From: Nothophaeocryptopus gaeumannii
Lineage: Eukaryota; Ascomycota; Dothideomycetes; Mycosphaerellales; Mycosphaerellaceae
Reading direction: 5' to 3'
Assembly (NCBI GenBank): GCA_031771865.1
Contig: JASISA010000036.1
Coordinates: forward strand, 744,001 to 808,000
Length of the DNA: 64,000 nucleotides
Below are positions 1 to 10,921 of this stretch, in pieces. Numbering within the stretch: position 1 is the first letter of the stretch; every line of letters begins with the position of its first letter. The translations under genes and the position numbers were made by a program. A model generated the notes under the pieces. That model worked only from the letters and a program-made list of their open reading frames with translations. It was not told where the DNA came from and did no database searches.

Positions 1-862
1 TTGGTCCCCGTCTCCGTCGCATCATAACGTGCTTGGCGCTCATGCAACTTGGAAGCCCGGTCTTGGAAGCCCGGTCTCGATCCTGGGCGTGGCATGGCAG
101 AAGGTGTGATGCGCGCACGTTTTCGATCACAACTGCTATCAATGAACGCCCGCCGCGGACCTCATGCATCTGCCTGACGACAGGCGCTTTTGTCAGATGT
201 ATAGATAGATGCCTACCGTATACGTTCCACTGTCCGCCAGCTCAGCGCTCCCCGATGCTTGATGAACACACACCTTATCAGTACATTTGCCAGCCTGCGA
301 TCGCTGTTCCGACCGCCCTGCCAAAGTTCAACTACACGCATGCGTGTCGGCGTCGTCGTGCGATGCGCCTCAAATCCTATCGTTCTCGCGTCATTACGGA
401 GGTAGACGTACTTGGGCGGCTGCTCGCTCTGTAACGCGGCCTGATGCCAAGGACTCCTTTCCTTTCTCTGTTTTCGCTCTCGTTGCAATAATACTTCCAG
501 ACTGAACACGAGCACATTGACTTCGCGGCCAGCGCATATACCTCCTACGTCGACGGTGAGCGGAAGTCTGCCGTGTGCTTCGTAGATCTCGACTGGAAAA
601 GTCGGCCCTACCATTTGCATTGGAAACGTCTGCACCGCCACCGGGTAGGTCCGAGCACGTGGCAGTACTTACCACTGACATACATCGTTGCTGATCCAAT
701 CCACCACCAGGGACGACTTCCGCTTGTATCCCGTCCTGCCGTGGCCAAAAAGCAGAAAACCCGCCCAAGCCTTCCGTGCCCTCTGCTTCCGCCGGACGAG
801 CACGCATACCTGGGATCCTCCAAACAAAACATCGCAGGGCGTCGTCCCGCGACCGGTACATA
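1..862. other. Intergenic region upstream of PBS2
   Basis: I see no convincing gene here. The short ORFs on both strands have no recognisable domain and overlap one another. The only local structure is a 14-bp tandem duplication (unit cttggaagcccggt) at 48-61 and 62-75. The 3' part presumably holds the PBS2 promoter and 5' leader. An upstream gene outside the window cannot be excluded. Confidence 0.5.
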
Positions 863-2917
863 ATGGCGAATGACGAGCCAGAAAGTCCGCTTGGGAGCCC
901 CTCGCCGCCTACATCCCCTGACGAGCTCTCATCTCCGCTCAGTAGTCCCGATGCCGCTCGAATCTCTTCCCCTCCACGAATGGCGTCGGATAATAGCATT
1001 CCCTCGAGCATGTCAAATATGACTGCCTCATCCACTCCGCGGGGAACACTCGATGCCGCGCGAAGACCGCCGGGTGCCACATTCGCACGTGGAAACGCCC
1101 CGACTATGAACCCGGATATTGCTGCGAGAATGAAGGCCTTCTCGTTGTCAAGAGCTGGGCCGGCCACGCCACAACCCAACCGAGGGCCGATCAGCCCACC
1201 TACACAATCTCCGGGTCCTCAGGTTGGAGGCTTTCCTTCCAACTTCAAGCTACCGCCTGGTATGAACAGACCGACTCCACAGCCTACTATGTCCTCGCCT
1301 GCCATCCCTGGGACCGAGACCGGGCCTAAGCCTCCTGCTAAAGGTCTATCGCTTGCAGAGAAGCGTGGTATGAAGCTCCCAGGTGGTCTCCCAGGCCAAG
1401 CTCCAGCTCCAACTCCAGCACCAACAGGAAGACAAAAACCTAAGATGACTTTGTCGCAAATGGGCGGTGGTCCGACGAACGGAGACGTCAATGGTCAAGA
1501 GCCGAAGAAGCAGGAAACTGCCATGGACAAATACGCCGATCTCATCGACACAAAGACTGGCGCCCTGAAGTTCAAAGGCAAGGCAGTGGTACACGGACAG
1601 GGTATTGATTTCACATCAGGAAAGAGCTTCAGCATAAGTTTGGACGAAGTCGATACTCTGGATGAGCTAGGGAAAGGCAACTACGGAACCGTATACAAAG
1701 TTCGACATTCGCGACCGAAATTCCGCAAGGTTGGACAAGGGCTTGCTGGAAACAAGTCTCGGGAACAGGCAGAAGAGGAACTGGTGCCGAACTCACCAGC
1801 GCGAGGGAACGATGTCACACAGACTCCCACGACCACCACCACTCAGCAAGCGTACGGCAGAGGCGGGACCACGGGCATAGTAATGGCCATGAAGGAGATG
1901 CGACTCGAGCTTGACGACGCGAAATTCCAGTCGATTATCATGGAACTGGACGTTCTCCATCGCTGCATATCGTCCTACATTGTCGACTTTTACGGAGCTT
2001 TCTTTCAAGAAGGAGCCGTGTACATATGTATGGAGTTCATGGACGGAGGCAGTATAGACAAGATTTACGGAGACGGGATCCCAGAAGGTGTGCTGAGGAA
2101 GATTACATATTCGACGGTGCTGGGACTGAAATCACTGAAAGAGGAGCACAACATCATCCATCGAGATGTCAAGCCGACAAATATTCTTGTAAACACTAGA
2201 GGACAGGTCAAGATCTGCGATTTCGGAGTGTCTGGAAACCTAGTGGCAAGCATAGCGAAAACGAACATCGGCTGTCAATCCTACATGGCTCCGGAGCGAA
2301 TCTCGAGCGGCGGTATGGCGCAGGCGGGAGGAGCTGTTGGGACCTACAGCGTGCAGTCGGATATCTGGTCGCTGGGGCTCACGATAATAGAGTGTGCTTT
2401 GGGACGGTATCCATACCCACCTGAGACCTACGACAACATTTTCTCGCAGCTTTCGGTGAGTGTACTTTTTTTCTTTGGCAGATTTCAAGAAAGCTAATAA
2501 TTGCAGGCCATTGTGGACGGTGAGCCTCCGGATCTCCCAGCAGAGACTTTCTCAGAAGCCGCACGTGACTTTGTCGCCGGTTGCTTAAACAAGATCCCGA
2601 AACTCCGACCGACGTACCCAATGCTCCTTCAACACGCTTGGCTCGCTTACCTGGACAAGCCAGCAACGATCGCGGAAGAGGACGAAGGGGCTGCAGAAGC
2701 TGCCGCAGAGGCGGAAGCCAACGGCGAAGCTCCGCCGCCTGCTGCACCTGCGCCAGAGCCTTCCGCGGAACCTCTCGAGAACGCAGCTCAATTCATCGAC
2801 CAGGAAGTTGGCGAGTGGGCCATCCAAGCACTTGAGAAGAAACGCAATGGCACACTGGGGAAGAGCGCCAAGCCTGCACTTCACGCGGCGCCGCTTGATG
2901 CCACGTCGAGCATGTGA
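863..2917 (+). CDS. PBS2: MAP kinase kinase of the osmostress (HOG) pathway, Pbs2-like
   Basis: Dual-specificity MAPK kinase, expected to phosphorylate the Hog1 MAP kinase in the cytosol after osmotic stress. Exons are 863-2455 and 2507-2917; the intron 2456-2506 begins GTGAGT and ends TTGCAG, giving 667 aa. Residues 1-230 are Pro/Ser-rich and disordered, as in Pbs2 docking regions. The kinase domain follows: glycine loop GKGNYGTV near residue 270, AMKEM with the ATP-binding Lys, HRDVKPTNIL catalytic loop near 432, DFGVSG near 452, then SIAKT (activating Ser/Thr sites) and a MAPERI motif. An insert of about 50 residues separates the glycine-loop strand from the invariant Lys. The C-terminal tail is Ala/Glu/Pro-rich. 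The start was chosen as the first ATG before the disordered region. The HOG assignment rests on the overall match to Pbs2/Wis1 rather than to Ste7 or Mkk1. Confidence 0.9.
2456..2506 (+). other. Intron of PBS2
   Basis: A 51-bp intron with donor GTGAGT, branch site GCTAATAA and acceptor TTGCAG. Removal joins QLS to AIVDGEPPDLP in frame, which is the conserved end of the MAPKK kinase domain. Confidence 0.9.
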
Positions 2918-3908
2918 GGACCCTGCCTCTCTCTACCTGGGTGCTTGGCCGGAATAGCTGAAACACCCCTTTTTACCTATCTTTGCATACACGCGTGGGA
3001 CATTCTGTTCAAAGGAGATCGGTAAAGCGGAAAGGACGCTGGATTCGTTGCGAGTACGCCCCATTCTAACTTGAGTATCTTTTTGGGGATGTGGAGAGGA
3101 GCATCGGAGGGGCGGATATCTGACAGAGACACCATTGAGGAACGTAGCGATACAGAAGCATCTTGACGGACGGACGAGGCTGGCAGTCCTTCTCCCTTTG
3201 GGATGGTTCCCTGGGATTGACGGGTTCAGATCGGATCAGAACGATACATTCACATCCTGAGGTCCTTTTGTGTAGATATGTAGCGATACGGCCGAACATG
3301 AGATCAGTGCATGAGTGAGGCAATGGAGTTCAGGTGAAACGTTTCTCGTACGGGAGCGGAGCCGATGTTGTCCGGCATACTGCCGTGATGGACAAACGCT
3401 TATGAGACACGTCGGTCGGGCACGGCTTGTTGTATAACATCCCAGGTGGTATGGAGATGTCACTGCTGTCGTGGCGTGACGGTGTTCTGTTCATTACTTG
3501 TACTGGGAGTGCATTGTCCCACGTCCCACGTGCCTGCCGCCCAAGCCCAAGCCCAAGCTCCGGCCCGTGCCTTCCGAGCTCGCTTCCGCCAATCTTGTGA
3601 CGTACTGCCCCACTCCCGCGACGAGAAGGTTCCCTGGATCTCTGGAACACGCCAGTAACATCTCGCATGGTTTGGTGGTTTGGTAGCAACAGGACCCTTC
3701 CAAGTTCTCTTGCAGGACGATATACATATCTACAGCATCTCCTTTGTTTCGAGTCCTAACTTTCTGCTTAAGATCAAGCTCAGAAGTAAGTGAACGACGC
3801 ACACACGAGTGAGTACTCGCAAGAGCCTGACCATACTTTTCCAAGTTTCCTTCTATCACGACTCTTTGCCTACTATCTCTTGAACAAACACCCAACATCA
3901 CCGCAAAC
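2918..3908. other. PBS2-HSP104 intergenic region
   Basis: Holds the PBS2 3' UTR and the HSP104 promoter and leader. One AGGGG element, the core of a yeast-type stress response element, lies near 3110. No strong repeated heat-shock element was found (see rejected items). Short ORFs on both strands look like chance. Confidence 0.5.
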
Positions 3909-6710
3909 ATGGCGTCGAATATGTCCTTCACAGATCGAGCTACCCAGGCTTTGGCAGAAGCTCAAGACCTGGCGCAGCAATACGGACACTCACAGCTACT
4001 GCCCATCCACCTCGCAGTCGCTCTTATCGACCCACAACCTGATCAATCAAAAGATCAACAAACCAACCACGCACACGCATCACACGCGAATACTTCAGCA
4101 CCGCTGTTCAAGCAAGTGATTGAGCGGGCGCACGGAGACCCTCAGCTGGCTGAACGAGCTCTGAAGAAGCAGCTTGTTCGGACACCCTCACAAGATCCAC
4201 CACCGGAGAACATAGCAGTCGCACCATCGTTCTCCAAGGTCCTCCGCAGCGCGAACGAGCTTTCAAAGACGCAGAAAGACTCATACATTGCCGTCGACCA
4301 TCTCATCCAGTGCCTCGTACAGGACAGCACAGTCGCAAAATGTCTCCAGGAGGCAAACATCCCGAACGCGAAGCTGATCGACCAAGCGATCCAGCAGATC
4401 CGCGGAACGAAGCGAGTCGACAGCAAGACAGCGGATGCTGAAGAAGAGAATGAGAATCTCAAGAAGTTCACCATCGACATGACAGCGATGGCACGAGAGG
4501 GAAAGATCGATCCTGTTATCGGTCGAGAAGAGGAGATCAGACGAGTCATCAGGATCTTGTCAAGACGGACAAAGAACAACCCAGTCTTGATCGGAGAGCC
4601 TGGTGTCGGTAAAACAACTGTCGTCGAAGGTCTGTCACGCCGGATCGTAGATGCGGATGTCCCAGCCGGCCTTGCAGCTTGCAGGCTCCTCTCGCTCGAC
4701 GTTGGTGCTCTCGTCGCCGGTTCTAAGTACCGCGGTGAATTCGAAGAACGCATGAAGGGTGTTCTGAAAGAGATCGAAGACAGCAAGGAGATGATCGTGC
4801 TTTTCGTGGACGAAATCCATCTTCTTATGGGCGCTGGCAGCTCAGGCGAGGGTGGCATGGATGCCGCAAACTTGCTGAAGCCGATGCTTGCCCGTGGACA
4901 ACTGCACTGCATTGGTGCTACGACTCTGGCCGAATACCGAAAGTACATCGAGAAGGATCAGGCTTTCGAACGTCGTTTCCAGCAAGTCCTTGTCAAGGAG
5001 CCAAGCGTTTCCGAGACCATCTCCATTCTCCGTGGCCTCAAAGAGAAGTACGAAGTCCACCATGGTGTCACCATCCAGGACGGCGCTATCGTCTCTGCTG
5101 CCACCCTCGCCGCACGCTACCTCACTCAGCGCAGACTGCCTGACTCTGCTGTCGATTTGGTCGACGAAGCTGCAGCTGCAGTGCGTGTCGCTCGAGAATC
5201 TCAGCCTGAGGTTCTAGACAACATGGAGCGCAAGCTTCGTCAGCTCGAAATTGAGATCCACGCCCTTGATCGTGAGAAGGACGAGGCATCCCAAGCGCGT
5301 TTGAGAGAGGCTCGAGCTGAGAAGGCCAACATCGAAGAGGAACTGCGGCCACTCAGAGAAAGCTACGAGAGCGAGAAGGCCCGGTCGAAGGAGATCCAAG
5401 AACAAAAGATCAAGCTCGACCAGCTTCGCAACAAGCAGGAAGAAGCCGAGCGTACGAGAGATCTGCAGCAAGCTTCTGACCTCAAGTACTATGCCATTCC
5501 CAATGTCGAGCAACGCATCAAGGAGCTCGAGCGGGAGAAGAAGATTGCAGATGAGGAAGCAGCCGCTCGTCGCGGTGCTGGCGAAGGCAACTCTCTCGTC
5601 GCCGATGCTGTCGGTCCTGACCAGATCAACGAGATCGTCGCTCGTTGGACAGGAATTCCAGTCACCAGACTCAGGACGACCGAGAAGGAGAAGTTGCTGC
5701 AGATGGAGAAGGTTCTTGGCCTACAAGTCGTTGGTCAAAAGGAAGCCGTCACAGCTGTTGCCAATGCCATCAGATTGCAGCGATCAGGACTGAGCAACCC
5801 AGGTCAGCCACCATCCTTCCTCTTCTGCGGTCCATCCGGTACTGGTAAGACGCTGCTCACCAAAGCGCTTGCTGAGTTCCTGTTCGATGATCCGAAATCC
5901 TTGATACGATTTGACATGTCCGAATACCAAGAGCGACACTCTCTGTCAAGAATGATCGGCGCTCCACCGGGCTACGTTGGACACGATGCTGGTGGTCAGC
6001 TCACTGAAGCACTTCGTCGCCGACCTTTCAGCATTCTGCTCTTCGACGAAGTGGAGAAGGCCGCCAAGGAAGTCCTCACTGTCCTCCTTCAGCTGATGGA
6101 TGACGGTCGTATCACCGACGGCCAAGGACGTGTCATTGATGCAAGGAACTGCATCGTCGTCATGACATCGAACTTGGGTGCCGAATACCTCGCACGACCA
6201 AACGCCGCCGACGGCAAGATCGATCCGACCACCAAGGAACTCGTCATGACCGCGCTCAGGAACTATTTCCTGCCCGAGTTCCTCAACCGTATCTCCAGCA
6301 TCGTCATCTTTAACCGTCTCACTAAGAAGGAGATCCGCAAGATTGTCGATGTCCGGCTGCAAGAAATCCAGAAGCGGCTCAGCGGGAACGGACGAAACGT
6401 CAAGATCGAATTGTCAGACGAAGTCAAAGATTACCTTGGCGCGGCTGGCTACTCACCTGCCTATGGTGCTCGTCCTCTCGCGCGTCTCATTGAGAAGGAG
6501 GTACTTAACCGTATGGCCGTACTTATCCTACGCGGCTCCATCAGAGATGGCGAAATTGCCCGCGTGGAGCTGGAGGATGGACATATCGTCGTCTTGCCGA
6601 ACCATGGCGAGAGCGACATGTCTGATGGGGATGAGGAGATGTGGGATGAGGAGGATGCTGCGGAGGAGTTGAATGGTGATGGAGGGGATATGGATCTTTA
6701 TGATGAGTAA
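3909..6710 (+). CDS. HSP104: Hsp104/ClpB-family protein disaggregase
   Basis: Hexameric AAA+ chaperone that pulls polypeptides out of stress-induced aggregates together with Hsp70/Hsp40, in the cytosol and nucleus. It is a single exon of 933 aa (yeast Hsp104 is 908). The order is: Clp N-domain (residues 1-165), with a His/Asn/Gln-rich loop near 45-65; NBD1 with Walker A GEPGVGKTT near 229 and Walker B LFVDEIH; a charged coiled-coil middle domain (about 420-540); NBD2 with Walker A GPSGTGKT near 640 and Walker B LLFDEVEKA; and an acidic tail ending DMDLYDE. Cytosolic Hsp104s typically end in such acidic tails, and there is no mitochondrial presequence, which argues against Hsp78. Both ATPase sites look intact. 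Confidence 0.96.
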   Translation: MASNMSFTDRATQALAEAQDLAQQYGHSQLLPIHLAVALIDPQPDQSKDQQTNHAHASHANTSAPLFKQVIERAHGDPQLAERALKKQLVRTPSQDPPPENIAVAPSFSKVLRSANELSKTQKDSYIAVDHLIQCLVQDSTVAKCLQEANIPNAKLIDQAIQQIRGTKRVDSKTADAEEENENLKKFTIDMTAMAREGKIDPVIGREEEIRRVIRILSRRTKNNPVLIGEPGVGKTTVVEGLSRRIVDADVPAGLAACRLLSLDVGALVAGSKYRGEFEERMKGVLKEIEDSKEMIVLFVDEIHLLMGAGSSGEGGMDAANLLKPMLARGQLHCIGATTLAEYRKYIEKDQAFERRFQQVLVKEPSVSETISILRGLKEKYEVHHGVTIQDGAIVSAATLAARYLTQRRLPDSAVDLVDEAAAAVRVARESQPEVLDNMERKLRQLEIEIHALDREKDEASQARLREARAEKANIEEELRPLRESYESEKARSKEIQEQKIKLDQLRNKQEEAERTRDLQQASDLKYYAIPNVEQRIKELEREKKIADEEAAARRGAGEGNSLVADAVGPDQINEIVARWTGIPVTRLRTTEKEKLLQMEKVLGLQVVGQKEAVTAVANAIRLQRSGLSNPGQPPSFLFCGPSGTGKTLLTKALAEFLFDDPKSLIRFDMSEYQERHSLSRMIGAPPGYVGHDAGGQLTEALRRRPFSILLFDEVEKAAKEVLTVLLQLMDDGRITDGQGRVIDARNCIVVMTSNLGAEYLARPNAADGKIDPTTKELVMTALRNYFLPEFLNRISSIVIFNRLTKKEIRKIVDVRLQEIQKRLSGNGRNVKIELSDEVKDYLGAAGYSPAYGARPLARLIEKEVLNRMAVLILRGSIRDGEIARVELEDGHIVVLPNHGESDMSDGDEEMWDEEDAAEELNGDGGDMDLYDE

Positions 6711-7435
6711 ATTGTATACACAAAAGTAAAGAAGGGATGAGGCGTATTGGGATTGGAATTCTACGGGACGATGGACTAAACAGCGTTCAAGCGGGTTTTG
6801 GACTTGATTGTGGCGTTTGGAAGGGATGGACGATGCGGTATAGATGAAATGGGGATATGGGATATGGACATGATGTTAATGGCTTGGCTCCTGGGTAGAT
6901 AGACCTGGTGTGAGCGAATGAAAGAATTCCAAGAAAACTAATTCAATGTACTCCTATTCCTTTCTGACTCTTGTTTCTTGTGACACGGTGACATCAGCCG
7001 TTCGGCAATGAGTTGGCATTCGATGCCCTTGGACGTGGATGGAACGAGCCGTGAAGAGCATGATCTGGCCGTATGCAGCATCGAAGGACGGCGAATACCA
7101 ACGGCAAGCTGTGATCCGTGCTTTCTTCATATGCTCGAGAGCAGTCACTGTCGCAGCCTTCATTGACCATGGATTATGTTATGATGCTTTAGAAGACAGC
7201 AGATGTGCCCTACTAATCATCCCACGAATCAGTCGGACTTTGAGATGACCTGCGCTGTTGTTTTCACGCGGGTATCTGGTTACCCCATCCAGAATTGTGT
7301 GTTTCGTGGACTTGGCCAGAGTCGTCGGCTGTGACGCTCTCCAGGTACCATCTGATGCGGCATTGGCAATAGTATAGCTTCTGTTGCTCGCGGAAACTCG
7401 GTCCAGATGGCTCGTGTAATCATAAAGTCGGTTTC
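6711..7435. other. Intergenic region between HSP104 and a small F-box gene
   Basis: A convergent interval carrying the 3' ends of both neighbours. Two short overlapping ORFs (6954-7163 on -, 7039-7248 on +) have no recognisable domain. I see no repeat or RNA gene. Confidence 0.5.
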
Positions 7436-8011
7436 TCAGGTCCAGTATATCAGCACCGAGTTATCGAGCGAGAGTTCTTCCAGTCGTTCGCGGCTCGACT
7501 TCCTTCCCTTCCGGATTTCGAAGGCAGAGATCACGGCGCGTTCCAGATCACCAAAGGTCATGCCTTCAGGATAAGACCGCCTGAAGAAGATGGTGGTGTG
7601 AGATCCCACAGGTATCACGCATGTCTTCGCTGGTGGCTTGCAGACTTGCATGTGATGCCACAGTGGCTTGACCTCTACCAACGAGCCATTCCACGCCTCA
7701 ACGAGATCGATCTTGGCAGCTACTGTGCTGTCTCGGTATCCATTCTTCTTCTGAATAAAAAACTTCGGACCAAGAGGGTTCACCACACGCTCATGATCGA
7801 TCTCGGCCTCCAGATATAACGTCTGGCGAACTGGTTTCGAATAGGTGATGGTCTCCAGGAATTTCTTGTTGACTCGACGGCATCTCAACACGTCAGCTTG
7901 CTCGGAAAACAACAAGATGTTCTCCAGCAGCTCGCCAACGCCAAACACCCTCTGCGCAGCCGAAACGTGTGGTGTTGCCGTGGCCGGTGTTCCGTTCAAG
8001 ACGAGAAACAT
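7436..8011 (-). CDS. Small F-box-like protein
   Basis: Single-exon protein of 191 aa. Residues about 20-55 (VFGVGELLENILLF ... LRCRRVNKKFLETI) match the F-box pattern of a hydrophobic helix, then a Leu-Arg-Cys-x-Arg-Val core and a Phe-x-x-x-Ile helix. F-box proteins normally link substrates to SCF ubiquitin ligases through Skp1. The rest has no recognised substrate domain. Small F-box proteins of this size and layout form large, fast-changing families in Dothideomycetes, so the substrate cannot be guessed. The start is an ATG 368 bp from the divergently transcribed phosphatase gene. Confidence 0.7.
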   Translation of the reverse strand: MFLVLNGTPATATPHVSAAQRVFGVGELLENILLFSEQADVLRCRRVNKKFLETITYSKPVRQTLYLEAEIDHERVVNPLGPKFFIQKKNGYRDSTVAAKIDLVEAWNGSLVEVKPLWHHMQVCKPPAKTCVIPVGSHTTIFFRRSYPEGMTFGDLERAVISAFEIRKGRKSSRERLEELSLDNSVLIYWT

Positions 8012-8378
8012 GTTTGAAAGCGTGCTAGGATCGTAGATGGACTCACAGGGTCTACGAGAGTAACAAGATTCGGACGAGGCACAGAGGTGAAGCGAAAGGA
8101 GCTGCCGACATCCCGGCGCTCACGTGCTCAGCTGCGACCATCCAATTCGAGGCCTTTCAGCTCCCTTCCCTTCGGTCACAATGTTCATCTTGTCCATCTC
8201 GACTTCGTCTTCAGCGGGAGCCAGTCGGGCTTTCGTCACTCCTCCGCCCAAATGGAGCGCCATTGAGGTAGACGAATGGCTACAAAGATAGACTGTACGC
8301 AGTCGAAGCATAATAAGTACCCTGCTAACACAGCCCTCTTCTCCTCCCACCCCTCTCCTCTCCATCCATTATACCACT
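8012..8378. promoter_or_regulatory. Shared divergent promoter region
   Basis: A 367-bp interval between two divergently transcribed start codons (F-box gene on -, phosphatase on +). It must contain both promoters. A short AT-rich stretch, cataataagtac, lies about 70 bp before the phosphatase ATG. No further elements can be assigned. Confidence 0.4.
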
Positions 8379-9645
8379 ATGTTCGCTCCCATCGCCCTGG
8401 GCGCCCTTGCGGCGGCGACTTGCGCAAGTGCGGCAACGCTCCATGTTACAGGAGCGGGTTACATCAATTATACTACAGTGACTGGGTACTTTCTTCAGGA
8501 CGAGGCATCGACGAATGCTACCACCTTCAACTACGTAAAAATGGACATGTGCAGTCCGGAGTGCGCCTCTGACAAGATCGCAGACCTTGACCAACTTCGG
8601 CCTCATCAACCGAACCTACGAGACCGACGGCACCGACACCGCCAACCTCACCCAATGGCAACGATTTGAAAGGCAGGTGGAGGCCCTTAATGCCAAGGCA
8701 CCATGCAACACTGTTTACAAGGTGCTCTACATGGGTCGTCACGGCGAAGGCTACCACAACGCTGCTCAGACAGCCTTTGGTACACCTAATTGGAACTGCT
8801 ACTATGCACAGCTCAAGGGCAATGGTACTTGGTACTGGGAGGATGCACATCTGACGGCCAATGGCGTTTTTCAAGCGCAGATTGCCCACAACTTCTGGGC
8901 GAAAGAGATCAAAGAGCAGAAGATTCCGGTGCCTCAGACATACTACACTTCACCGCTGGCACGCTGCTTAGCCACTGCGAACATCACGTTTGCAGGCTTG
9001 GATGTGCCGAAACGATACTCGTTCATCCCGACTGTCAAGGAGCTTCTGCGAGAGGGTATCTCGATCCACACTTGCGACCACCGTAGCAACAAGACTTGGA
9101 TCCACAATACCTACCCGAGCTACAAGTTCGAGAAGAATTTCAATGAGTATGACGAGCTCTGGAATGGAGTTACAGCGGAGTCGGACAGTGCGCACGAGTA
9201 TAGAATGCTTCAGCTCCTCAACGATGTATTTAGCCATGACCGAGACACCTGGATCTCCTTCACCTCGCACAGTGGCACAATCGCATCGATTCTGGAGGTT
9301 CTCGGGCATCGCACCTTCAGCTTGGCCACTGGCTCTGTAATCCCGGTCCTTGTTGAGGCGAAGTTCCTTCCCGCCTCAGATGCGCCGTCCACGTCTATCG
9401 TAGGATACACCACTTCGACTTGGTGCCACAATGGACCGCCAGCCACCAGCATCGCTACCTTGGACCAAGGTTGTGTCTGCCAAAACACCACTGCTCCATT
9501 GCCATGCCTCAATACTCAGGCTCCATACATCAGTGGACAGACAGCACCCATCAACGAATACACAACTACGACGACTGTGAGCGGCGGATACGCGTCTTCG
9601 ACCTCTTCGCATAGCGCCCACCCTTGTCCACCTCAGACTTATTAG
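8379..9645 (+). CDS. Secreted histidine phosphatase (phosphoglycerate mutase-like)
   Basis: Exons are 8379-8534 and 8584-9645; removing the 49-bp intron joins FNY to TLTNFGLINRTY in frame, for 405 aa. Residues 1-19 form a signal peptide ending ASA. The branch-1 histidine phosphatase signature YMGRHGEGYHN carries the phospho-accepting His, and a second catalytic His sits in SFTSHSGTIASI. Many N-x-S/T sites fit secretion. The C-terminal 40 residues are Ser/Thr-rich. The closest family known to me is the fungal Pmu1-like phosphomutase/phosphatase group, here with an added secretion signal. The true substrate is unknown; an extracellular phosphate-scavenging role is an inference. Confidence 0.85.
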
Positions 9646-9886
9646 AGGCTAATGTATGCAGTATGCAGTGCGGCTGATGCCCTGTCGGAATAGATACGGC
9701 CGCAAAGCACATGCACTTATTCGTCACTATCAATTGCCTCTTCTTGTTCCCTTCTCATGGAAAATTCCCGCCCGCGGGCTTTACACACACTGCGCCTGCC
9801 AGCACGGCCCCTTGTTCGGACGATGCTCGATGTTGCCGATATCAGTGAAGACACTACGGTTGTAACGAGCTGTAGCTGACAGACTC

Positions 9887-10921
9887 TCAGTGTGTCCGAT
9901 GCGAGTCGATGCCATCTTCAATCATCTCAGCGATGACGCTCCGGATCGGAACCTTCCTTGTCCATTCGGGACTCCATCCCATTGCCGTGAGCTTGTCAGG
10001 CCTCGCGAAACCGTTGCTGCCCAACACTGACCATCCATAATGACCCAGTGGCTCTGTGATCTCAGGAGGGAATGGCTTGGAGCCTGGTTCCTTCACTTCG
10101 TTCCTCTTGTACAGGATGTTACCCAGCACAGCGTTGATCTCCTTCCAGGTCATGTTCGGCTCCTTGGTCGTTGCGAAGAATAGCCCGTCTCGACCACCTT
10201 TCACCTTTCCGTCTAGGGCAGCGCCCAAAAGCAAGAGCACGATCGAGGCGACGTCTTGAACGTGGATGGCGTGTTGCGTCACTTCCCCTGGACCCCAAGT
10301 CCCAGCATGGCCACATCTTCTCGCGAACTCTGCGAAGATTGGCACCCACAAGCCACATCTCTTGCTTTTGCCCACGCCATAGATCAGACTTGAGAACACG
10401 ATGATCGTCCGGATTGAATTTTCCTTCCTCGTGCCGGCTGCGAAAATCGCCTTGCCTGTCGGTAGGTGCGTGTTTTCGGGAGGACACTCATTCAGGTCAA
10501 GATCGATGTCCGACCATTCTTTGATCACCTCTGGAGCTCTGTACTCCCCTCTGGAATTGTCCGCAATGATACCGCATCCTGACATGTGTAGGTAAATCGG
10601 AGGATCGTCCGGATTCTTCGCTGCTCTTTCTGTGAGACCCTCCAGGACTGCTGAGATAGACGGCTCATGATCCGAACGAGCGACGTGGATGACGATATCG
10701 ACATTTTCTGCTGTCTTGGAAACGATCTCGCGATCTTCTAGGTCTCCCTCTATGATCTCGATATCCGGATGCAGGACTCGAAGGGCCAGGGCTCTTTCCT
10801 GCGTCACATTTCGAAGCAGCGCGAGGAGACGGATGTCTGGATACTGTTGAGCTAACAGCTCAATAACATAACTGCCCACAAATCCCGTCGCGCCAAGGAG
10901 GAATAGTGTTTTTTGCGGCAT
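9887..10921 (-). CDS. NAD(P)-binding SDR/NmrA-like oxidoreductase
   Basis: Single exon of 344 aa. A Rossmann-fold dinucleotide site GATGFVGSYV lies at residues 9-18, followed by an acidic GDLEDRE segment as in extended or atypical short-chain dehydrogenases. The usual YxxxK catalytic pair is not evident: the region that would hold it reads HLPTGKAIF, with no Tyr four residues before the Lys. It may therefore be an atypical SDR or an NmrA-type redox sensor. The C-terminal half resembles epimerase/dehydratase-type proteins (ITEPLGHYGW). The substrate is unknown. The gene converges on the phosphatase gene, with about 240 bp between them. Confidence 0.8.
   Translation of the reverse strand: MPQKTLFLLGATGFVGSYVIELLAQQYPDIRLLALLRNVTQERALALRVLHPDIEIIEGDLEDREIVSKTAENVDIVIHVARSDHEPSISAVLEGLTERAAKNPDDPPIYLHMSGCGIIADNSRGEYRAPEVIKEWSDIDLDLNECPPENTHLPTGKAIFAAGTRKENSIRTIIVFSSLIYGVGKSKRCGLWVPIFAEFARRCGHAGTWGPGEVTQHAIHVQDVASIVLLLLGAALDGKVKGGRDGLFFATTKEPNMTWKEINAVLGNILYKRNEVKEPGSKPFPPEITEPLGHYGWSVLGSNGFARPDKLTAMGWSPEWTRKVPIRSVIAEMIEDGIDSHRTH

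Noticed and set aside
394..1179. 261-aa minus-strand ORF across the PBS2 start
   Set aside because: Overlaps the PBS2 N-terminus in antisense and has no recognisable domain.
3620..3650. Heat-shock element candidate upstream of HSP104 (TTCcctggatctctgGAA)
   Set aside because: Only two of the four expected 5-bp units match, and the site is about 270 bp from the ATG. The evidence is too weak to claim.
4142..4948. 268-aa ORF on the minus strand inside HSP104
   Set aside because: An antisense shadow of a well-supported gene, caused by codon bias; Ser/Arg-rich with no domain.
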